Shown here one piece after another: positions 32,938 to 42,400 of a DNA stretch of 64,000 bases; within the stretch, counting starts at the first letter, position 1; the number at the start of each line of letters is the position of its first letter. The position numbers were made by a program, and so were the translations under genes. Under the pieces are notes generated by a model. It did not search any database. It was not told the DNA's origin and saw nothing but the letters and a program-made list of their open reading frames with translations. The stretch is from Nocardioides coralli (GTDB lineage: Bacteria > Actinomycetota > Actinomycetes > Propionibacteriales > Nocardioidaceae). Where the stretch lies: the NCBI RefSeq assembly GCF_019880385.1, contig NZ_CP082273.1, forward strand, positions 3,463,133-3,527,132, read 5' to 3'.

Positions 32938-34345
32938 GGTCGACCGCCACCGGCGGCCTCCCCGGCAGGGCCCGCACCGGGTCCCGCGACGGCACCACGA
33001 TGTCGCGCACCACCACGCCGGCCAGCCAGAGCTGGCCGAGCACCCGGACACCGATCGCGAGCCAGTAGAAGCCGGCGTCGTCGCCACCCGCCGGGTCCAG
33101 GAACCCCCCGAGGTAGAACCAGACCATCGCGAAATAGAAGACCTCGCTGCCCTGCCAGACCAGGTGGTCACGCCACCGGGGACGCGCGAGCGCGGCCAGC
33201 GGGAGCAGCCACAGCACGTACTGCGGTGAGTAGACCTTGTTGACGAGCAGGAAGCCGATCGTCACCAGCAGCGCGAGCTGTGCCAACCGGGGGACCTGCG
33301 GCGCACGCAGTCCGAGCACGAGGACGCCGAGGCACCAGGCGCCGAACACCAGCCACGACCACAGGTTGACGGTCGAGGCCGCGAACCCGACGTCGGCGGC
33401 CTGGTCGACCAGGAGCCAGAGCGACCCCAGGTCGGCGGTGCGTTCGGCGTTGAAGGTCCAGAAGTGGAGCCACTCCGTCGACCCGCTCAGCACGGCGGGG
33501 GCGTTGACGACCGCCCACGCCGCCACCGCCACGGCCGACGTGGCGGCGAGGTCCGCCCACCTCCGCTGCCGCAGGCAGATGACGAGGATCGGGCCCAGCA
33601 GGAACGCCGGATAGAGCTTGGCCGCCGCACCCAGCCCCACGAGCAGCCCGGTGACCCCCGGGTGACCGCGTGACCAGGCGAACAGCGCACCGGCCACGAG
33701 CGCCATGGGCAGCAGGTCCCAGTTGACCAGCGCGGTGAGTGCCAGAGCAGGGGATGCCGCCACCAGCGCGGCGTCCCAGGGACGCCGACGGTGCACACCG
33801 GCCAGCAGGCCGACGGCCACCAGCGTCAGGGCCGCCAGGCCGACCGCGTTGACCGCGACGAAGCGCCGACTCTCCTCACGCACCTGGTCGAGCCCGGCCA
33901 GCTCCCCGGCGGGAGTCGCGTAGCGCTGCGCCAGGTCGGGAAAGCCGCCGAGCGCCTGGGTGGCCACCGCCGCGCCCCAGGCCCAGTACGAGATGAGCAC
34001 CGGGTACTCCATGACCTCGTACCGGTCGCGGAGCTCCGCGTCGTCGTCGTAGGGCCAGCTGAGCTCCGCGAACCCGCGGCCGGTGTAGAGGTAGGGCAGG
34101 TCGGAGTAGCACATGTGGCGGTAGCGCTCGGTGCCGTCCTGCCACGAGTCCTGGTAGCAGGTGGTCTTCTGCACCAGACCCAGTGCCAGGACGACCGTCG
34201 CCAGGGCGAGCACCACCCGCAGCGGCGTCCACCACCGGTGCCGACCTGCCCGGTCCCCGAGCGGCCCGCCGACACCCTCGCTCAGCGCGGCGACGACGGG
34301 GTCGTCGCGCGTGGGATGGACGTGCTCGCCCGGGGCTCGGCTCAC
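32930..34345 (-). CDS. GT87 family (DUF2029) membrane glycosyltransferase
   Basis: 471 residues with about ten membrane helices. GT87 enzymes of actinobacteria use polyprenyl-phosphate mannose outside the membrane to build lipoglycans. Visible are an N-terminal cytosolic segment, helix TPLRVVLALATVVLALGL, an extracellular acidic loop with SWPYDDDAELRDRYEVMEYPVL, and LYPAFLLGPILVI and VNKVYSPQYVLWLLPL-type motifs. GTG 34345 overlaps the PBP1A stop by four bases, so it is coupled to cell-wall synthesis. Conserved pairing with PBP1 is common in actinobacteria. Donor and acceptor are not shown here. Confidence 0.85.
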   Translation of the reverse strand: MSRAPGEHVHPTRDDPVVAALSEGVGGPLGDRAGRHRWWTPLRVVLALATVVLALGLVQKTTCYQDSWQDGTERYRHMCYSDLPYLYTGRGFAELSWPYDDDAELRDRYEVMEYPVLISYWAWGAAVATQALGGFPDLAQRYATPAGELAGLDQVREESRRFVAVNAVGLAALTLVAVGLLAGVHRRRPWDAALVAASPALALTALVNWDLLPMALVAGALFAWSRGHPGVTGLLVGLGAAAKLYPAFLLGPILVICLRQRRWADLAATSAVAVAAWAVVNAPAVLSGSTEWLHFWTFNAERTADLGSLWLLVDQAADVGFAASTVNLWSWLVFGAWCLGVLVLGLRAPQVPRLAQLALLVTIGFLLVNKVYSPQYVLWLLPLAALARPRWRDHLVWQGSEVFYFAMVWFYLGGFLDPAGGDDAGFYWLAIGVRVLGQLWLAGVVVRDIVVPSRDPVRALPGRPPVAVDLS

Positions 34346-36627
34346 CGGCCTTCCCGCTGGCGGGCGGCCCCGCTGCTGCCGCCTCCGCCGCCACCGCCGC
34401 CGCCGGCGCCGCCACCGCCGCCGCCCGGGCTGCCGGAGGGGCTGCCCGACGGTGACCCGCAGTCGGGGTTGAGCGGCGGGCAGCTACCGGTGGGCGTGGG
34501 GTCCGGGGTGGGCTCCTGCGTCGTCGGCTCCTCCGACGGCTCCTGGGTCGTCGGCGCCTGTGACGAGGGCTTCTTCGTCGGCGTCGGGCTCGGCTTCCGG
34601 GTCGTCGGTGGCGGGGTGTAGGGCTCGTGACCGGACTCCGGCGCCTCACCGTCGACGAAGACCGGTTCAGCGAACTGCTCGACCGGCAGTCCGTCCATGG
34701 CCCGCGTCATCACGGCCAGCCAGGTCTGGGCGGGGAAGCCGCTGCCGAAGTACGACGGGAGCCAGCCCTGCAGCTGCTCGTTGCCCTTCCCTCGGACGTA
34801 CATGACGGCGGTGCTCAGCTGCCGGGTGTAGCCGGCGAACCAGGCCGAGGAGACCTCGCCGTCGCCGTTGGTCGCGGTCCCGGTCTTGCCGGCCGCCGGC
34901 CAGCCGAGCCCGGCGACCGTCGAGCCGGAGCCCTCGGCCACCACCTGCTGCAGCGCGTAGCTCACGTCGACCGCGATGTCGCGCTCGACCGCCTGCTCGT
35001 CGGCCACCTTGTGCTGGTAGAGGGTCTCGCCGCTGCGGTCCACCACCTTCTCGATGATGTAGGGCTCCGCCGCCCGACCGTCGTTGGCGAGCGTCGCGTA
35101 GGCGTTGGCCATGTTGATCGGGCTGACGGTCGCGTTGCCCAGGGAGACGCCGGTGATGGGTTCCAGCCCGGGCGACTCGTTGGGGAACCCGGGTGCCTTC
35201 TTGCGCGACTTCGCCGGGGGGATGCCCAACCGGTTGGCGGCGTCGACGATCTTCTCTGGGCCCTTGTCCATCGAGGTGGTCATGTCGATGAAGGCCGTGT
35301 TGACCGAGTCCTCGGTGGCGTCGACCATCGAGATCGACGAGCCGTAGTCCTGGTCGCCCTGGTTCTCGATCTCGGTGCCGTCGGGCAGGACGTAGGGCGA
35401 GTTCCCCTCGAAGGTGTCCTTGAGGGAGAAGCCCGCCTCGATCGCGGCGACGAGCGCCGAGGGCTTCATCGTCGAGCCGGCCTGGCCGCCCGCCACGGCC
35501 CAGTTGATCTGGGAGTCCAGGAAGTCCTGGCCGGCGTAGAGGCCGCGCACCGCGCCGCTCCCGGGCTCGACGCTGGCCACCCCGACGTGCAGCTTCTTGT
35601 CGCTGAAGCCTTCCGGGCGGGCCTCCGCCACGCCCTCGGCGGCAGCATCCATGGCCTTCTTCGTGAACGTCGTCGTCACGCGCAGGCCACCGCCCTCGAT
35701 CTGCTCCTCGCTGAAGTCGAGGCGCTCGAGCTCGTTGCGGACCATGGCCAGGACGTGGCCACGCTGGCCGCCGTACTGGCTCTGGACCTCGATCTTCGGG
35801 AACTTCGGCAGCTTGCGGGACGCCTTGTCCGCGCGCGCGGCGTCGACCATTCCCTCCTCGGCCATCGAGTCGAGCACGAAGCCGTAGCGCTCCTTCAGCT
35901 CACGACGGGCACCCTTGCCCTCGGCGGGGTCGAGGTCGTTGGGGTCGTTGAGGACGCTGGCCAGGACCGCCGACTCGCGCAGGTTCAGGTCCTTGGCCTG
36001 CTTGTCGAAGTAGACCTTCGACGCGGCCTGCACGCCGTAGGCGCCGCGGCCGAAGTAGATGGTGTTGAGGTAGCCCTCGAGGATCTCCTCCTTGCTCACG
36101 TCCCGCTGCAGCTTGAGGGAGATCACGGCTTCCTTGATCTTGCGCGTGAGCGAGCGCTCCTGGGTGAGGTAGAGGATCTTCACGTACTGCTGGGTGATCG
36201 TGGAGGCGCCCTGGGTGCTGTTGCCGCGGGCGTTGCTGAAAGCCGCCCGGATGATGCCCTTGGGGTCGATCCCGCGGTCGGTCCAGAAGCTACGGTTCTC
36301 CGCGGCGACGACGGCGTCCTTGACGGTGGCCGGCATCTGGTCGAGGTTGATCGACTCGCGGTTCTGCGTCGCGAACTGTCCGAGCTCGGCCTTGCCGTCG
36401 GAGTAGTAGACGAAGCTGGTCTGCGTCTCGAAGTCCTCGTTGGGGTCGGGGACGTCGATGGCCTGGTAGAGCACGACGAAGCTGCCGACACCGAGCAGCG
36501 TCCCGACCAGCCCGAGGATCAGCAGCCACTTGCCGGCACGACGCCAGCGACTGCCCTTCGGCTGGGGTCGCTTCTTGGTCTGCTTCTTGGTCACAGGCGG
36601 GCCTGCGGCCCGTCGCTTTGCGGTCAC
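34342..36627 (-). CDS. Bifunctional class A penicillin-binding protein (PBP1A-type)
   Basis: 761 residues. A short basic cytosolic tail precedes one membrane helix (LLILGLVGTLLGVGSFVVLY). The GT51 glycosyltransferase domain (about 75-255) shows VVAAENRSFWTDRGIDPKG, STITQQYVK and ILEGYLNTIYFGRGAYG. The transpeptidase domain has S385-TMK388, a DSVN motif and K581-TG (AAGKTGTATN). The C-terminus is a Pro/Thr-rich then Gly/Ser-rich tail of about 90 residues. It polymerises and cross-links peptidoglycan outside the membrane. GTG 36627 is chosen; GTG 36594 is nearly as good and neither has a clear ribosome-binding site. Translationally coupled to the GT87 gene. Confidence 0.93.
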   Translation of the reverse strand: MTAKRRAAGPPVTKKQTKKRPQPKGSRWRRAGKWLLILGLVGTLLGVGSFVVLYQAIDVPDPNEDFETQTSFVYYSDGKAELGQFATQNRESINLDQMPATVKDAVVAAENRSFWTDRGIDPKGIIRAAFSNARGNSTQGASTITQQYVKILYLTQERSLTRKIKEAVISLKLQRDVSKEEILEGYLNTIYFGRGAYGVQAASKVYFDKQAKDLNLRESAVLASVLNDPNDLDPAEGKGARRELKERYGFVLDSMAEEGMVDAARADKASRKLPKFPKIEVQSQYGGQRGHVLAMVRNELERLDFSEEQIEGGGLRVTTTFTKKAMDAAAEGVAEARPEGFSDKKLHVGVASVEPGSGAVRGLYAGQDFLDSQINWAVAGGQAGSTMKPSALVAAIEAGFSLKDTFEGNSPYVLPDGTEIENQGDQDYGSSISMVDATEDSVNTAFIDMTTSMDKGPEKIVDAANRLGIPPAKSRKKAPGFPNESPGLEPITGVSLGNATVSPINMANAYATLANDGRAAEPYIIEKVVDRSGETLYQHKVADEQAVERDIAVDVSYALQQVVAEGSGSTVAGLGWPAAGKTGTATNGDGEVSSAWFAGYTRQLSTAVMYVRGKGNEQLQGWLPSYFGSGFPAQTWLAVMTRAMDGLPVEQFAEPVFVDGEAPESGHEPYTPPPTTRKPSPTPTKKPSSQAPTTQEPSEEPTTQEPTPDPTPTGSCPPLNPDCGSPSGSPSGSPGGGGGGAGGGGGGGGGSSGAARQREGR

Positions 36628-36829
36628 GACTGGTCGGATCTTTCGGTCGGGGGCGAGACAGGGCGGTGCACGCCGCGTTTCAGGGTACGCAACGCCTGCC
36701 CGTCGCCCCGAAATCGCCACGACACGGCGCCGAGATGACGGCGCTCCGACGGCGACGGCAGGGAGGACACGGGCCACCCCAGTGACCGGTCAGCGGGCGG
36801 GGTACGTACCGGCCGTCTCCATCGCGAGG

Positions 36830-36848
36830 ATATATCGGTACGATAGAT
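36830..36848. promoter_or_regulatory. PadR-type operator overlapping a leaderless promoter
   Basis: An imperfect inverted repeat, ATATATCG-GTA-CGATAGAT, has 7 of 8 pairs matched. The -10 element TACGAT (36839-36844) lies inside it and ends seven bases before ATG 36852. A bound dimer would block transcription start. Confidence 0.6.
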
Positions 36849-36851
36849 CGC

Positions 36852-37439
36852 ATGGCACGTCGTGGTGAGACCATCGAGCTGGCGGTCCTCGGGCTGCTGC
36901 ACGAGGGACCCATGCACGGCTACGAGCTGCGCAAGCGGCTCAACCTCATGCTCGGGTGGGGGCGGGTGCTGTCCTACGGCTCGCTCTACCCGACGCTGAA
37001 GAAGATGCTGCGCAAGCAGCTGATCGAGGAGGCGGCCACCACCGTGGTCAGCCGTCGCCCGCGCATCGTCTACCAGATCACCGACGCCGGGAACGCCGAG
37101 TTCCAGCGGCTGATGTCGGAGGTCGGCCCCACTGCCTGGGAGGACGACACCTTCGACATCCGGTTCGCGTTCTTCGGCCGTGCCGACATGGAGACCAGGC
37201 TGCGAGTCCTCGAGGGGCGCCGGAGCCGGCTGCAGGAGCGGCTCGAGCGCGTGCAGAAGGAGCTGGCGATGACCCAGCAGGAGGTCGACCGCTACGCCGC
37301 CGAGCTGCAGCGCCACGGCGTGGAGTCCGTCGAGCGTGAGGTGCGCTGGCTCTCCGAGCTCATCAACGCCGAGCGGACCGGGAGCGAGACGACCCGGCCA
37401 GACCCGAACACCACCAACACCGGTCAGTCGCAGGGCTGA
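36852..37439 (+). CDS. PadR family transcriptional regulator
   Basis: 195-residue DNA-binding protein. The N-terminal winged helix (1-85) has the family text ELAVLGLLHEGPMHGYELRKRLN, SYGSLYPTLKKMLRKQLIEE and RIVYQITDAGNAEFQRLM. A C-terminal coiled coil (about 115-180) for dimerisation follows, with a polar tail. Upstream is a 19-bp inverted repeat that overlaps its own -10, indicating autorepression. Inositol-3-phosphate synthase follows after 39 bp with no terminator, so it is probably in the same operon and under the same control. The effector ligand is unknown. Confidence 0.92.
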   Translation: MARRGETIELAVLGLLHEGPMHGYELRKRLNLMLGWGRVLSYGSLYPTLKKMLRKQLIEEAATTVVSRRPRIVYQITDAGNAEFQRLMSEVGPTAWEDDTFDIRFAFFGRADMETRLRVLEGRRSRLQERLERVQKELAMTQQEVDRYAAELQRHGVESVEREVRWLSELINAERTGSETTRPDPNTTNTGQSQG

Positions 37440-37478
37440 CCCCGAGACCATCAGCAGGACCGAGGAAGGAACGCTCTC

Positions 37479-38570
37479 ATGGGTGCGGTACGAGTAGGAA
37501 TCGTCGGAGTGGGCAACTGCGCCACGTCCCTGATCCAGGGGGTGGAGTACTACCAGGACGCCGATCCGCAGGGCCACGTCCCCGGCCTGATGCACGTCAC
37601 CTTCGGCGACTACCACGTCAGCGACGTCGAGTTCGTCGCCGCGTTCGACGTCGACGACACGAAGGTCGGCAAGGACCTGTCGGAGGCGATCAACGCCTCG
37701 CAGAACAACACGATCAAGATCTGCGACGTCCCCACGCTGGGCGTCGAGGTCCAGCGCGGACCCACGCTCGACGGTCTGGGCAAGTACTACCGCGAGACCA
37801 TCGAGGAGTCCGCCGCCGAGCCGGTCGACGTCGTCCAGGTTCTCAAGGACGCCGAGGTCGACGTGCTCGTCTCCTACCTGCCCGTGGGCTCGGAGGAGGC
37901 CGACAAGTTCTACGCCCAGTGCGCCATCGACGCCGGTGTCGCGTTCGTCAACGCCCTGCCCGTGTTCATCGCCTCAGATCCGGAGTGGGCCAAGAAGTTC
38001 GAGGACGCCGGCGTGCCGATCGTCGGTGACGACATCAAGAGCCAGGTCGGCGCGACCATCACGCACCGCGTGCTGGCGAGGCTCTTCGAGGACCGCGGCG
38101 TGGTGCTGGACCGCACCTACCAGCTCAACGTCGGCGGCAACATGGACTTCAAGAACATGCTCGAGCGGGAGCGTCTGGAGTCGAAGAAGGTCTCCAAGAC
38201 CCAGGCGGTGACCTCCAACCTCAACGGCGAGCTCGCCGGCAAGATCCACGACCGCAACGTGCACATCGGCCCGTCCGACTACGTCGAGTGGCTCGACGAC
38301 CGCAAGTGGGCCTACGTCCGGCTCGAGGGCCGCGCCTTCGGTGACGCCCCGCTCAACCTCGAGTACAAGCTGGAGGTCTGGGACTCCCCCAACTCCGCCG
38401 GCATCATCATCGATGCCATCCGGGCGGCCAAGATCGCCAAGGACCGCGGGATCGGCGGCCCGATCATCTCCGCGTCGTCCTACCTGATGAAGAGCCCGCC
38501 GGTGCAGCTGCCCGACGACGAGGGTCGCCGCCGCGTCGAAGCCTTCATCGAGGGCACCGAGGAGGCGTGA
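37479..38570 (+). CDS. ino1: Inositol-3-phosphate synthase
   Basis: 363-residue NAD-dependent enzyme that converts glucose 6-phosphate to inositol 3-phosphate, the precursor of mycothiol and phosphatidylinositol lipids. The actinobacterial short form is clear: [22 protein letters not shown] (NAD site), [50 protein letters not shown] and [26 protein letters not shown] lies 9-10 bases before ATG 37479. It follows the padR gene. Its product links this locus to redox defence through mycothiol. The 3' end and its hairpin are partly repeated 100 bp downstream. Confidence 0.95.
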   Translation: MGAVRVGIVGVGNCATSLIQGVEYYQDADPQGHVPGLMHVTFGDYHVSDVEFVAAFDVDDTKVGKDLSEAINASQNNTIKICDVPTLGVEVQRGPTLDGLGKYYRETIEESAAEPVDVVQVLKDAEVDVLVSYLPVGSEEADKFYAQCAIDAGVAFVNALPVFIASDPEWAKKFEDAGVPIVGDDIKSQVGATITHRVLARLFEDRGVVLDRTYQLNVGGNMDFKNMLERERLESKKVSKTQAVTSNLNGELAGKIHDRNVHIGPSDYVEWLDDRKWAYVRLEGRAFGDAPLNLEYKLEVWDSPNSAGIIIDAIRAAKIAKDRGIGGPIISASSYLMKSPPVQLPDDEGRRRVEAFIEGTEEA

Positions 38571-38588
38571 GGAACGAGCGCCTCCTCG
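38559..38588 (+). terminator. Terminator hairpin at the end of ino1
   Basis: GAGGAGGCG and CGCCTCCTC form a perfect 9-bp stem around the stop codon, with an 11-nt loop. A 37-bp segment including it (38553-38589) recurs at 38655-38691. Confidence 0.55.
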
Positions 38589-38599
38589 TCGTGCCCGAC

Positions 38600-38653
38600 G
38601 GTTGAGCAAGCCCCGCGGCCGAGGAACGAGGCCGCGACGGGCGCGTCGAAACC
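38600..38653. repeat. REP-like palindromic element
   Basis: Imperfect inverted repeat with ends GGTTGAGC and GTCGAAACC and an inner stem GCGGCC / GGCCGC. Its layout resembles short intergenic palindromes that are frequent in Nocardioides-type genomes. Only one copy lies in this window. Confidence 0.4.
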
Positions 38654-38654
38654 A

Positions 38655-38691
38655 GGCACCGAGGAGGCGTGAGGGACCAGCGCCTCCTCGT
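38655..38691. repeat. Second copy of the ino1 3' end and terminator
   Basis: 35 of 37 bases match 38553-38589, including the GAGGAGGCG/CGCCTCCTC stem. CGCGTCGAA lies just upstream of both copies, but 12 bases between it and the repeat are missing in this one. Confidence 0.65.
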
Positions 38692-38746
38692 GCAGGGCTG
38701 CGTCAGGGCTGAACCCGGCGTGACCGCTGAGCCGCCGACCGAAGGC

Positions 38747-39340
38747 TCAGGTGTCGCACGAGGTGTCGGTGGTGCCGATGAACTCGGGGAGGTCGACGAC
38801 GTCGAGGTCCCGGGTGGCCAGCAGGTCCCGCACCTCGATGGTGGGGATCGTCCAGGTCCGCAGACCCGGTGACGCGCAGCCCTGCGGGCGGAACACGACC
38901 CGCAGGGGCACGTCCTCCTCGTCCCCGGCCTGCACGGCCCAGCCGAGGTCGGTCTCCGCCTCGACCATGTCGAAACCCCGCACCGGGTCTCCCCCGATGT
39001 GCGTCACGCGGTAGCCCGACCTCGCTGCCGGTCCCGCGACCGGGATCCTGACGTTTCCCAGCGTCACCTCGCGATCACTGCGGTTGGTGACGCGGATCGT
39101 CAGCGTGCAGACGAAGCCCTCGTCCATCCGGATGGCGACCGCCCGGAAGCCGTCGTCGTTCGTTGGCACGACGTCGGCGCCCTCGCAGCGCGGGACACCG
39201 GTGTGGGCGGCGGCTTTCTGCGTGGCGCCCTGGCCGATCCACCACACCACCGCCGGGACAGCGACCACCACCAGGAGGGCGGCGAGAAGGACCACCGGCA
39301 CCGCCCGCCGGGACCGGGGACTGGAGCTCTGCACCGGCAC
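38747..39340 (-). CDS. Membrane-anchored extracytoplasmic protein, hypothetical
   Basis: 197 residues, family not recognised. A basic N-terminus (SSSPRSRRAVP) leads into one helix (VVLLAALLVVVAVPAVVWWIG). The exposed domain is about 155 residues, probably an Ig-like beta sandwich, with strand patterns such as FVCTLTIRVTNRSDREVTLGNVRIP. It has four Cys (PRCEGAD, FVCTL, PQGCASP, TSCDT), enough for two disulfides. Start GTG 39340. It is divergent from the M6 peptidase gene across 140 bp. No activity is proposed. Confidence 0.7.
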   Translation of the reverse strand: MPVQSSSPRSRRAVPVVLLAALLVVVAVPAVVWWIGQGATQKAAAHTGVPRCEGADVVPTNDDGFRAVAIRMDEGFVCTLTIRVTNRSDREVTLGNVRIPVAGPAARSGYRVTHIGGDPVRGFDMVEAETDLGWAVQAGDEEDVPLRVVFRPQGCASPGLRTWTIPTIEVRDLLATRDLDVVDLPEFIGTTDTSCDT

Positions 39341-39480
39341 ATCGTGCCCGACCCGAGACCGCGACGACCCAGGACCCCGTGTCACAGCACGGTGACGGTC
39401 GGCCACGCGTCCGTAACACTCGCTGCCCGTTGTCGTTGGGCGGTCGTCTCGGGACCTGCCGTCCATCACCTGGAGCCACC

Positions 39481-42400
39481 ATGCCCCTCCGCCCTCGGGC
39501 CACCCTGTCGATCGCGGTCGCCACCGCCCTGGCCACCAGCCTCCTCCTCCCCGCCACGCAGAGCGCGTCCGCCGAACCACCGAAGGAGGTCCAGCCGGCC
39601 GCTGCTGCGGTGGTCTCCGAGGACACGGTCGGCGGCCTGCTGGTGGAGAACTCCTTCGTCTCCTCCGTCGGCTGGGTCAAGCCCGGGGACACCTACCCCT
39701 CCAGGATCCTGCTGACCAACAGCAGCGACGCCGACGTCTCGGGCGTCGAGGTCACCGTGGCCGCGCCGGAGGGCGCCACCTTCACCGACGCAGGTGGCGG
39801 CGCCACCGTGAGCCCTGACGGCACGACCGTCACCTGGTCGCCCGGCAGCGTCGCGGCGACCTCGACCCGGACGCTGGTGCTCGAGAGCCGGGCAGCCACC
39901 ACCGACGCGCTGCCGACCATCGTGTGGCGCGACATCTCCTCCACCGCCACCGTCTCGGTCGGCGCCGACACGACCGAGGTCACCAGCCACGGGCCCAAGG
40001 TGATCCCCCCGGGCGAGGAGTTCGACACCGCCCGCTACGGCGACCGCCCGTTCCCCGTCGTCCCGGTCGCCTACACCGACCGCGACTACCAGGACAGCCA
40101 CGAGCGCAGCCTCGACACGGTGATCAACGACCCGGCGTTCGAGGGCTCGACGTTCAACCTGTTCCAGGAGATGTCGCTCGGCCAGCTCTACCCCGAGGGC
40201 ACGGTGCCCTCGGAGGGCATCGCCGACGCCGACTTCGACTACGGCCCGGGCTTCGACTTCAGCAAGGCGCAGGCCGGCCAGACCTGCAAGGGCGTGACCT
40301 TCGCCGACACCCCCACCGAGGAGCAGGGGACCCCCGCCTACCCGGACCGGATCCGCGACGGCGTCTACCAGCTTCCCGGCACGACCGAGTACTACGGCTC
40401 CGACGCCAACGGCACCGCGCTGACGGGCGCCGTCGCCGGCGTGGGCGCGCTGCAGGCCATCGACTCCGGCTGCGGTCCCACGGGCAAGCTGGTCCGTGAC
40501 GCTGCCGCCATCGCCGACCCGGAGATCGACTACTCCGACTACGACACCGACAAGGACGGCGTGGTCGACTTCTTCATGGCCGTCTTCGCCGGCTGCGGCG
40601 GCAACGGCGCCTCGCAGCTGACGGTCGCCGCGTGCGAGTACCCGGACGCCTCCTACGACAACGTCTGGCCGCACTCCTCGAGCCTGGAGTTCTACTACTC
40701 CGACCCCGAGACCGGGCTCCCGGGCTTCACGACCGACGACCAGCTCAAGGACCTCGAGGGGCGGCCGCTCTGGTACGAGGACCAGACCCGCAGCGCGATG
40801 ACGACCACCGACACCGGTGACGCGCTCAAGGTGTACGTCCGGGTCGGCCCCTACAACGTCAACCCGGAGACCGCCATCGACCGGGCCAGCGTGATCTCCC
40901 ACGAGTACGGCCACTCCCTGGGCCTGCCGGACTTCTACTCCACCGGCAACCGCGACACCTACGGCGACTGGAGCCTGATGGCGACCGACAAGTCGCACAA
41001 CATCGACGCCTACGGTCGCCAGGAGCTCGGCTGGGTGGTGCCCGAGGTGCTCGACTCCTCGCGCACCGAGGCCGGCATCACGGACTCCAAGGAGGACACC
41101 GACACCATCACCTGGCAGCAGCCCGACGGCACGCCGTACACCCTCACCGAGGGTGAGGCCGGCGTCGTCCGGGTCCAGAACTCGCAGATGTACGTCGCGA
41201 AGCTGCCGGGTCGCGTGCTGCTCGACCCCGCGAAGTTCGACTCCGGTGACGGGGCCACCCCGGTGCACACGTGGTGGTCGCGCTCGGGCAACGACTACGG
41301 CTGCGCGAAGGACCTCGGCAAGGGGCACAACATCGACGTGAACCTGCGGGGACCGGCGTTCGACGACCTCCCGGCCGGCACCGAGCTGTCCCTCGACCTC
41401 AAGTCCATGTGGGACATCGAGTGGGACTACGACTACGGGTTCGTGCTGACCTCGACCGACGGTGGCCAGTCGTTCGGCTCCAACGAGTCCGAGAAGGGCT
41501 ACACGACGCCGGCCAGCCAGAACCCCAACCAGAACGCGTGCCAGGCGCACTACGGCAACGGCCTGACCGGGACCTCGCAGTCATACGCCGACGGCACGCA
41601 GGACGTCGACCGGGTGCTCGGCAACTACCCGGAGATGATCTACAAGGCCGACTCCTACGACATCTCCGAGCTCGTCGGGTCCGAGCAGCCGGTGCTGCGG
41701 TTCAGCTACGCCACGGACCCCGGCCTCTCGCGTCCGGGCTGGTTCATCGACGACGTCACGGTGACCGCCACCCTGCCGGGCGGTGAGACCCGCGAGATCT
41801 ACACCACCGACTTCGAGTCGAGCGGGGACCCCGACGACCCGAGGATCTTCAACGGTGGCTGCAAGCCCCACACCCCCGGCAGCAGCTGCACCCAGGGCTG
41901 GCAGTACGTCGCGGCCGGTGCCGAGGGCCCTTCCGACCACGCCTACTACCTCGAGATGCGGGACCGTTCCGGCTTCGACCTCGACGGCAACGGACAGAAC
42001 GACCGCGCGCCGATCGGCTTCGAGTCGGGCTTCTACAACTCCTACACCGACGAGGCCCACGGCTACGGCAACGCCGGGACCGACGACCCGCCGGCGCAGT
42101 CGCCGCTCGACAGCAGCCCGCAGCCGGGCAACAGCTCGCCGAACCTGAACGACGCCGCATGGCGGCCGGGTGACACCCCGTTCAGCGACTCCGGCGAGGG
42201 TCACACCGACAACTACGAGGACCCGCAGAGCCAGGACGACAACTGGCACTTCCGCCACGACTGCCTGACCTACGACGTCACCGCGATGTCCGGCGAGGCC
42301 CTCGGCCCCGACTCCGCCGACGGTGACCTGACCGGCACGGTCGACTTCACCCTGGGCGCGGGCTGCGGGGAGTTCGACTACGGCTACGGGGAGGAGGTCG

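Noticed and set aside
30768..33068. 766-codon rightward frame
   Set aside because: Pro/Arg/His-rich out-of-frame reading of the racemase-like and ltrA-like genes.
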